A stretch of DNA of 64,000 nt from Cordilura impudica (lineage: Eukaryota > Arthropoda > Insecta > Diptera > Scathophagidae): contig OY821520.1 of assembly GCA_963682025.1 (NCBI GenBank), positions 90,737,170 to 90,801,169 of the forward strand, in the 5' to 3' direction. The position numbers were made by a program, and so were the translations under genes. The first letter of the stretch is position 1; every line of letters begins with the position of its first letter. Positions 58,079 to 64,000 of the stretch are shown here, piece by piece. The notes below the pieces were generated by a model. It saw only the letters and a list, made by a program, of their open reading frames with translations. It was not told where the DNA came from and did no database searches.

Positions 58079-59196
58079 CCCTGCAAACATTTTCGATCGC
58101 CAAATCATCGCTCGCTAATCTCCGATAAGATGTCTAAAATCGCGGCGAGCAATCGCGTGCGATCTAAAAGTTATCTTCAGGCGATTCGCGAAAACGATCG
58201 CTTGTGTGCCTGATGCGATTCACCATTGAGGTTCCGCCGGCGATTCGCGAATACGTATTCGTAGGCGATTTGCCAGAAGCGATTTGCCGGCGGCTCGCGA
58301 ATAGTGATTCGTATGCGATTTACTAATATTGATTCGTAGGCGATTTGCGAATATTGATTCGTAGGCGACTCTCTAATACTGATTCGCTGGCGAATCCCCA
58401 TTGGCGAGTCGCATCAGGCACACAGGCGATCGTTTTCGCGAATCGCCTGAAGATAACTTTTAGATCGCACGCGATTGCTCGCCGCGATTTTAGACATCTT
58501 ATCGGAGATTCGCAAGCGACTATTTGGCGATCGAAAATGTTTGCATGATCGCTTTGCATTCGTGATGTGTACCTAAAAGCAATAACTCGACGGCGATTAG
58601 TGGACGAATTTACGGCGTTTGAGAATGTTTAAAGCTTTAATTATATTATTGTCATTTTTAATTATTTTCTTCACTTTTACTTCTATTAAAATATTTCTTT
58701 TAATATTTTCGATGTATTTAATATTATTTATATGAATTATTTGAATAAACCCACCCTTCACAAATCACTTGCTCAACTTAAATGAAAATTTTGCTAATTG
58801 CCCTTGAAACCAAATATTTTCCCGTTACCTTAACAAAACAACAAGACAAAAAAAATTCTATCGAAAGTTATGAAAAAAACACTGATGACTCATCTCAAAA
58901 CGATAAAGAATGCCACAATATTTTGACTATTGTGAGAAAGATTTGCCGTTACTTGTGTACGCTCGCGTATTCATCGCTTAGTTTCAAGGCGTAGGCGATG
59001 GTGCGCGATTCACATCAAAATTGTTGTCAGAATTAAGTGTTTTTAGAAAAAAAATTGACTTACTTGTGTACGCTCGCGTACTCTTCGCTTAGTTGTAAGG
59101 CGTAGGCGATGGTTAGCGATTCGTACTCCCTGAGAAGGATCGCGTAATCATCGCCAAACAAGCAATCGCCAAAAAATCTCAAAAATGTTTGCAGGG
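58079..59196. mobile_element. TA-flanked palindromic MITE rich in GCGATTCG
   Basis: Ends are inverted: CCCTGCAAACATTTT at 58079 and AAAATGTTTGCAGGG ending 59196, with TA on each side (58077-58078; 59197-59198). The uninterrupted relative at 19379 has a single GCTA-T at the same point, which supports a TA duplication as in Tc1/mariner-type elements. The left 470 bp is a near-perfect palindrome (arms about 58082-58228 and 58405-58545). Around it are many copies of GCGATTCG/GGCGATTTGCGAAT. No coding region is seen; the short open frames here are by-products. The right part repeats CTTGTGTACGCTCGCGTA twice. Confidence 0.85.
58082..58545. repeat. near-perfect inverted repeat with GCGATT units in the loop
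   Basis: Arms of about 140 bp (TGCAAACATTTTCGATCGCC outward, through GATAAGATGTCTAAAATCGC and AGTTATCTTCAGGCGATTCG) face each other. The central 180 bp is a tandem-like run of ATTGATTCGTAGGCGATTTG units. It looks like a whole MITE copy inside a larger one; the right arm lacks the final GGG. Confidence 0.85.
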
Positions 59197-59358
59197 TATG
59201 TGCGTGTATATTAAGTTTGTTGATGTGTTTGTTAATGACGTTGCTATCTTCATTCACAATAATAATAACCCAAAAAAGTGTTAGTTTGTAATCGGCTAAG
59301 TTAAGAAATAAATTAGCTTAGAAATTGCACTCGAATTTCATGTGCTGGAATCTGCTAG

Positions 59359-59761
59359 TTTATATAAATATGTTATTTATTTATTTTATATTCGCTAAAT
59401 AATAATGTTGTAACAATATTTGAACAAATTTTTAAAGACAATATTCTGTATTTTAGATTAAGGTTACTATATGTTTTTATACCACGTTGTTATTTTATTG
59501 AATTTCCTCTTGCGTTTATTAATATTTTGAGCAATTTCGGCATTTAGTAACCTAAGTCTAAAGTACCTAGTCGCATACAATTGCCACAATAGTGAAATCA
59601 GACTGCTTCATTGTCTTCAATACATTTAATAAAATTGTCTTTGACATTAGACAATCATAATCATAATATGTATATTTGTTGCTTCCAAAATTTAATTAAA
59701 CCTTTAAATAAAATACACAAACGTTCTAAAAAACACTTGAAGTTGATGTAGATAACTCAGC
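59359..59761. other. no recognised gene
   Basis: AT-rich spacer; nothing recognised. Confidence 0.5.
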
Positions 59762-60380
59762 TCACAACAAAGCAACCTGTATATAATCAGCTGGTGCTAG
59801 CATAGAGTCTGTTGGCTTGTCGTAGCAGTACTTTCCTTTCGCTTTCATTTCGTCTAAACTTAATACACATATCTTTTCAATATCAGATATTTGGTTAGCC
59901 ATGGACAATATTTTTATAACAGGCTCCAAACTACCTGTTGACATATCTAATTTTTGCTACCATCTTTGCAATGTTCTTACGGAGGGAAATGGAAAATGTT
60001 TTTTTCCTTAAAAACTTGTAAGCCTGGGTACTTGTGGAATACAAAGTGATTGATCGGGCAATACCTGCTTCTGTAAAGTATTGTCTTTATTGTCGTTTTT
60101 AAGCTTTTTATTTGGCCTTTAGTAAACAGACAACTCCATGCTTTCTCAAGATTTGTGTTAGTTAAACTTAAGCTCTGAACTTGACGATACAAATTTTTTA
60201 TTGTGATCGCAGATTTACTTTGTAACATTTTCGGCATACTGAACTCCTGGCGCAATGCATCTCCAAAAACGATTTTAAATAAGTATTCGTGCACGTTTTT
60301 AAAACTTACATGCATTTTAATTTCCAAACTTTTTGTGTACAATTGTAGGCTATCTTCCTGAATATCAGTCTTCATTGGAA
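59762..60380 (-). pseudogene. P element-like transposase relic
   Basis: Upstream frame (132 residues, 60375-59977): LTNTNLEKAWSCLFTKGQIK SLK, RSRYCPINHFVFHKYPGLQV, KEKNIFHFPP. A short frameshift links to GSLEPVIKILSMANQISDIE and KICVLSLDEMKAKGKYCYDK then ADYIQVALL and a stop. FTxGQIxxLK ... PLPS ... LRRW and DEMxxxxxxxYD...P..YVQV are motifs of P element/THAP9-type transposases. The DEM Asp would be the first catalytic residue. No THAP zinc finger and no RNase H-like C-terminus are present. Confidence 0.75.
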
Positions 60381-61570
60381 TGTTTTTTCCATCACATGTA
60401 AGTGTTTCAAATTGATTTGGATTTCAACTACATTTTTAATTTCAACTTCATTTTTACTTTCAGCACCCAAAGCTTCCTTTGTGCTGCATCTTTCGGGAAT
60501 TTATAAAAGGATACAACTAGAGTAAAAATATAATCATTTCATTAAAAACATCCAAAATATTAGTTTTTTGCACAATATCTCACTTGTTTTTTTTACTACT
60601 AGGTTACTTGCATTTGCCCACTGCACACCTCATTTTTACGTTTTTTCTGCTTTTTTTTATTTTTAGTTTTTCTTTGTGCTCTAGTTTTTTAACACGCTTC
60701 ACTGAATGTTTTTATTAATTTTAATTTTTTAATATTGTTTTTCATAAAATATAAAACGAAATTTGTAATTTATAACAAGAACCGATTTAATGTATTTCTG
60801 AGAACTGTCAAAGTGATTTTAATTGAAGGGTTGCCAACTAACATATAAAACAAAAATTATAATTAACAAAAATTTTATAATTTTCACACATGAAACAGAA
60901 TTGGTAATCCTTGCGAGGGACATACTACATCATTTAACGGGAAAGCATTCGGATGGCTTAATATTCTATTCTATCATTCTTGATCGGATCGACTCTCGTG
61001 ATATCCTAGCCAAAACTGTTTTACGCAATATAGTCCCAAGTTTGGCTGGGATTGTGTTATCCGTTTAGAAGATAAGACCCATTTACAAAGTCGCACCCTT
61101 AGGTCAACAGCATAGATATCTGGGTATGTATAGCAAAACTCATGCAAATATGATGATATAATTGAAAAGATAAGTATGTTTTGAGTTAATTTTTGTAATT
61201 CCTGTTGAAAGTATATGAAAAAAGTACTTATGGTATAAATGTTATTATCTATATATTCAAAAGAGGTACACGATTGATCATCATCGCCCGGCCCAAACCT
61301 TTCAACCCAGAATCTTAAAATCTACAGCGTTAAGATCCACTAATAAGGGATTTTTAAAAATTCGTACATTATGGGAGTAAAATCGGACAAAAAAGCGGCA
61401 AATGGTAACAAATAAATCTAGGAATATGAAATTGGGTGTGTAGACCCCAATCGCGAAACAAACATTGGCACAGGATTATTTTTTTTCGAAATCCGGCCTT
61501 AAGGGGGTAGAGACGGCTGAAAGGCGCAAATATTGTACCTTTCCGCAACTTACTAAAATTCTAATATATA
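60381..61570. other. no recognised gene
   Basis: AT-rich. An 81-codon plus frame at 60823-61068 (with IVPSLAGIVLSV) has no recognised family. GC-richer sequence at 61280-61520 (CATCGCCCGGCCCAAACC; AAGGGGGTAGAGACGGC) may be an unidentified repeat. Confidence 0.4.
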
Positions 61571-61941
61571 CTCGCAGATGCCAGCCCTCAAAATTCGGGC
61601 GCAAATTCTAGGAAATTTTATTTTTTCATTAAATAAGGACCCTAAAGTTATGCTAATCAATTATAATCAATTCAAAAATCAACACAATAAACAAACGATT
61701 TTATCACAAACACATTAACAAATTTAATAAACACACACATAGCATTGCATAATTTTATGTATGTGTTAGTAGCAACTTTAAGTGCAATTTACTCAAAATA
61801 AAGGAAATAATTTAAAAATCTGTAAATATGCAAAACGGCTAAAAAGAAATATCTTTCAAATAATATACGTTTGGTCAAAATTGGGATAAGATGGTAGAAT
61901 AAAACATCAGTCACTAGAAATCGCCTAGCCTATTAACATTA
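61571..61941 (-). mobile_element. short Helitron-type element, 3' and main part
   Basis: Diverged copy: on the minus strand it ends ATTTTGAGGGCTGGCATCTG then CGAG (CTAG decayed). The body matches 38300-38614 and 57872-58078. It is cut at TAATAGGC near its 5' end by the CACTG element that starts at 61942. The missing 5' bases probably continue at 63835-63882, where TATAGATAC follows a TA run. Confidence 0.8.
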
Positions 61942-63831
61942 CACTGTGGAACAAATTCAGGCTAGCAAAAGTTAGGTCGATTCTGAGAGTGAGGGGTTAA
62001 AATAGAGGCTATCGATTAACTGATATTTTTTCAATCTGTAAAAGCCAAATTATTGCTAGAGACCTATGCAACAGTCAAAATTTAAAAAAAAAATTGATTT
62101 AGAAAATTTTTGTGGTGCTTATGAAGCAAAATGTTGGAAAAATTATTTTTTTTTCATGCTTTTTGAAAATATTTTCCACAAAACTAAATCTTTTCTGCTT
62201 TCTGTTTGATCTATAATATGCTTCTCAGTTTCTTCAATAAATTTAATTTGCAAAGAAAACAATCATAATACAAAACTGGCGTTTTCCAGCTTAATATTAA
62301 TTTACTTCTCATTTTTTATGTACCAATTTTGTTCAGTGTTGGTTTTGAAGAAACATTGAAAAAAAAATTATAAAAATATGGAAAAAAATATATTTTTGAA
62401 ATGTTAGTTATGAAAAGTTTTAAGTAAAAAAAATTAAATAAATTAAATTAATGATTTGGCCAGTTGTGGTTTAGGAGGCGGCTGTGGCTCAACATCACTA
62501 CTCTCTCTAATATCTTGGTCATCGTCATCATCATCAGAAAGGTCGATAATTCCTTCAAACACAAATTTGCAACAATTCCATCCAATTGGTTTTGTGTGAC
62601 TAGGATTGGGTCATTTGATGTTTCATAGGATGTACCTTCACGGCGGCGGTAGTATTGATATCTGTTTGAAGATCAATACTTCGGTATGTTGGTACTGGAA
62701 CGAATTCTGAGCGCGGTAATGGTAATTGGACACTTGGCACTGCTACATAAGTTTTATTCTTTGCTTTCCTTCTATTCAATGTTTTATGGTAGTTGATACA
62801 TCCGTAGCAATTTTCTTCTTGATGCGGGCTGTTGTCTAACCACATCATTGGTATACCAAAAGGCATAGCCTTCTTCTTTTCACTTCTCAATTGCACAAGA
62901 GTTGAATAGCAATTAAAGCAAACTTTTTTGGGGGCATAGTTTACGTCAATGATAAACTCTTGCGAGAAATATTGCTTATAGGCTTCCAAAAAAAAATCAC
63001 TCGCATTGCCACATTTTTCATCGCTTGCTATGAAACGTCCACAAACATTACAAAAATGGTCCATTTTACATTTTGGTTCCGACGTTTTTAATACAATATG
63101 TATCATACAATTTTTTTTTTTGTTATTTTTATGAAACCGATGTACTTAACTTAAATCACTCACAAAATGAAATAATTTCCAAAAAAATTAATAGCGAATT
63201 TTATTACGACCGAGCGAAAATTAAAAGACTGAGTTTCGAGTCTTAACTGAATCTTCATTTTTGAAATTAGTTCACTTGTATGAAATAAAAAAAATCGCTA
63301 CATGTGCGGTGGTTGAAAACAAAAAAGTTGTTTTACTAATTCCTAATTCTTGGAACTTCCTTTTTTAATTAGTTCTACCTAAATCGCTATCTATTTAATG
63401 GTTTTGGGATTTTTAACGCAAATTATCGACTAAGACCATTTTCTTTTCAAATGAAATTTATTGAAGAAACTGAGAAGCATATTACAGATCAAACAGAAAG
63501 CAAAAAAGACTTAGTTTTGTGGACAAAATTTTCAAAAAGCATAAAAAAAAATTTTCCAACATTTTGCTTCATAAGCAACACAAATCAATTTTTTAAAAAA
63601 TTTTAATTGTTGCACAGGTCTCTAGCAATAATTTGGCTTTTACAGATTGAAAAATATCAATTAGTCGACGAGTTATAGCCAAAAAACCATATAAACAATA
63701 TGCTGAAAATCGGCATTTGACTGCAAATTTCGAAGGTCGATTAAAAAAAAAAATTCGAACTAACATAAACAAACGCCGCGATACTCTCAGAATCGACCTA
63801 ACTTTTGCTAACCTGAATTTTTTCCACAGTG
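61942..63831. mobile_element. DNA transposon with long inverted repeats and CACTG ends, carrying a zinc-ribbon ORF
   Basis: Left arm 61942-62262 and right arm 63436-63831 are inverted copies. Both begin CACTGTGGAA, then ATTCAGG, then GCAAAAGTTAGGTCGATTCT and GAGAGT. The left arm lacks about 75-100 bp present in the right. TTA lies on both sides (61939-61941 and 63832-63834), fitting a 3-bp target duplication. CACTG ends with a 3-bp duplication are known for the CMC/EnSpm group; Transib has CACWATG ends and 5 bp. Assignment is inferred. The only coding content is the minus-strand frame at 62600-63106 and its continuation. Length is 1,890 bp. No DDE domain is seen, so the element is probably mobilised in trans, or this protein is a partner. 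Confidence 0.88.
62600..63106 (-). CDS. zinc-ribbon-like protein of unknown function inside the CACTG element
   Basis: An open frame of 168 codons; translation more likely starts at Met15 (MDHFCNVCG, 63064). It has three CxxC pairs: residues 19-22 (CNVC), 63-66 (CFNC) and 100-103 (CYGC). Between them is YKQYFSQEFIID VNYAPKK and FGIPMMWLDNSPHQEENC. The spacing suggests a treble-clef or zinc-ribbon fold binding two or more zinc ions. I recall similar N-terminal modules (FCxxCG ... GIPMxW ... DCYxC) in many uncharacterised arthropod and cnidarian proteins, but cannot verify that here. The frame stops at 62600. A different frame continues with coding look (HTKPIGWNCCKFVFEG, then SDDDDDDQDI, PPPKPQLAKSLI, stop near 62447), so a frameshift or splice may have cut the C-terminus. 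It is flanked by long inverted repeats. Confidence 0.6.
   Translation of the reverse strand: MIHIVLKTSEPKCKMDHFCNVCGRFIASDEKCGNASDFFLEAYKQYFSQEFIIDVNYAPKKVCFNCYSTLVQLRSEKKKAMPFGIPMMWLDNSPHQEENCYGCINYHKTLNRRKAKNKTYVAVPSVQLPLPRSEFVPVPTYRSIDLQTDINTTAAVKVHPMKHQMTQS

Positions 63832-63836
<5 letters not shown>

Positions 63837-63880
<44 letters not shown>
63837..63880. repeat. (TA)n microsatellite
   Basis: About 22 uninterrupted TA units at the right edge of the CACTG element, between its TTA duplication and GATACGATTTTGG. It lies where the interrupted Helitron's TATTATAGA end would be, so it may have grown from that sequence. Confidence 0.92.
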
Positions 63881-63882
<2 letters not shown>

Positions 63883-64000
63883 TACGATTTTGGTATACAG
63901 CCTCCACCGAATACGTGGGCATCAGTCCAGAATAAATTTGTTGCTAATTTTAGGGAAGGAAAAATGGACAAAAAGGGGAAAAATAAGTACATTTGGTATC
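63881..64000. other. window end, no recognised feature
   Basis: The last 120 bp hold no recognised gene or repeat. Confidence 0.5.

Larger units (their letters stand above)
57872..59358 (+). mobile_element. short Helitron-type element opened by a MITE
   Basis: Starts TCTATAATATTAATAGGCTA after A at 57872 and ends with CACTCGAATTTCATGTGCTG, GAATCTG and CTAG at 59355-59358 followed by T. The body matches 19379-19716 up to 58078 and again from 59197. The 1.1 kb between belongs to a MITE flanked by TA. The 3' hairpin has decayed compared with the 19379 copy. Confidence 0.88.

Noticed and set aside
57872..59358. Possible CRISPR array in the GCGATTCG-rich region
   Set aside because: Repeats are short, irregular and palindromic, with no unique spacers of constant size, and the genome is an insect.
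60823..61068. 81-codon frame with IVPSLAGIVLSV tail
   Set aside because: No recognised family or neighbouring signals; left as unknown within the gap entry.
1..64000. tRNA, rRNA, riboswitch or bacterial-type operon signals
   Set aside because: None recognised; AT-rich eukaryotic repeat DNA with no cloverleaf-like or rRNA-like stretch seen by eye. A tRNA scan was not possible.

Overview
The window looks like AT-rich, intron-and-transposon-type nuclear DNA of an insect, most likely a higher fly (Diptera, probably a calyptrate). The reasons are the many mini-me/DINE-1-like repeats carrying a GTCC tract, and the mix of mariner, piggyBac, P-like, Transib-like, jockey-like, Penelope-like and gypsy-like remnants. 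The species is inference. I found no convincing host protein gene, tRNA, rRNA or CRISPR array. The window is a deep, nested graveyard of mobile elements, and many insertion events can be read at base level.

Layout, 0-20 kb: a mariner transposase pseudogene (812-4516) is split in two places. One split is a hAT-like foldback element (1340-2887) with an 8-bp target duplication that itself holds a mini-me copy. The other is a Helentron-like element (3060-4190). Two jockey-type LINE fragments follow (6025-8810), the second split by two other repeats. A minus-strand LINE (10416-15045) sits inside an irregular T-rich minisatellite. It is interrupted by a second foldback copy (11382-12168, 8-bp duplication) and by a canonical Helitron (12609-14531, TC...CTAG, inserted between A and T). 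A short 338-bp Helitron lies at 19379-19716.

20-35 kb: a complete but dead piggyBac-type element (20151-22202, TTAA on both sides), then a mariner-like transposase relic broken by a TCACGCA-unit repeat, then mini-me copies and a LINE (31070-33600) split by a mini-me. 35-47 kb: a nearly intact Penelope-like RT plus GIY-YIG element, a second short Helitron, a second piggyBac relic, a long AT-rich inverted repeat, a LINE RNase H relic, and a gag-only LTR retrotransposon with a 5-bp duplication inside a tandem-unit repeat.

47-64 kb: a 2.9-kb minisatellite of 21-bp units lies inside a Helentron-like element (47453-50603). A Transib/RAG1-like transposase relic follows at 52845-53560, then mini-me copies splitting a jockey-type LINE. 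A Helitron (57872-59358) is opened by a GCGATTCG-rich palindromic MITE with a TA duplication, and a P-like transposase relic lies at 59762-60380. A 1.9-kb element with long inverted repeats and CACTG ends (61942-63831) encodes a zinc-ribbon protein. It is nested in another Helitron copy and is the most intriguing unit here.

At least seven repeat families recur within the window. Several share the design of terminal or subterminal inverted repeats, a tandem or microsatellite core, and a 3' hairpin, as described for rolling-circle (Helitron/Helentron) non-autonomous elements. Family assignments come from recognised motifs, not database searches.
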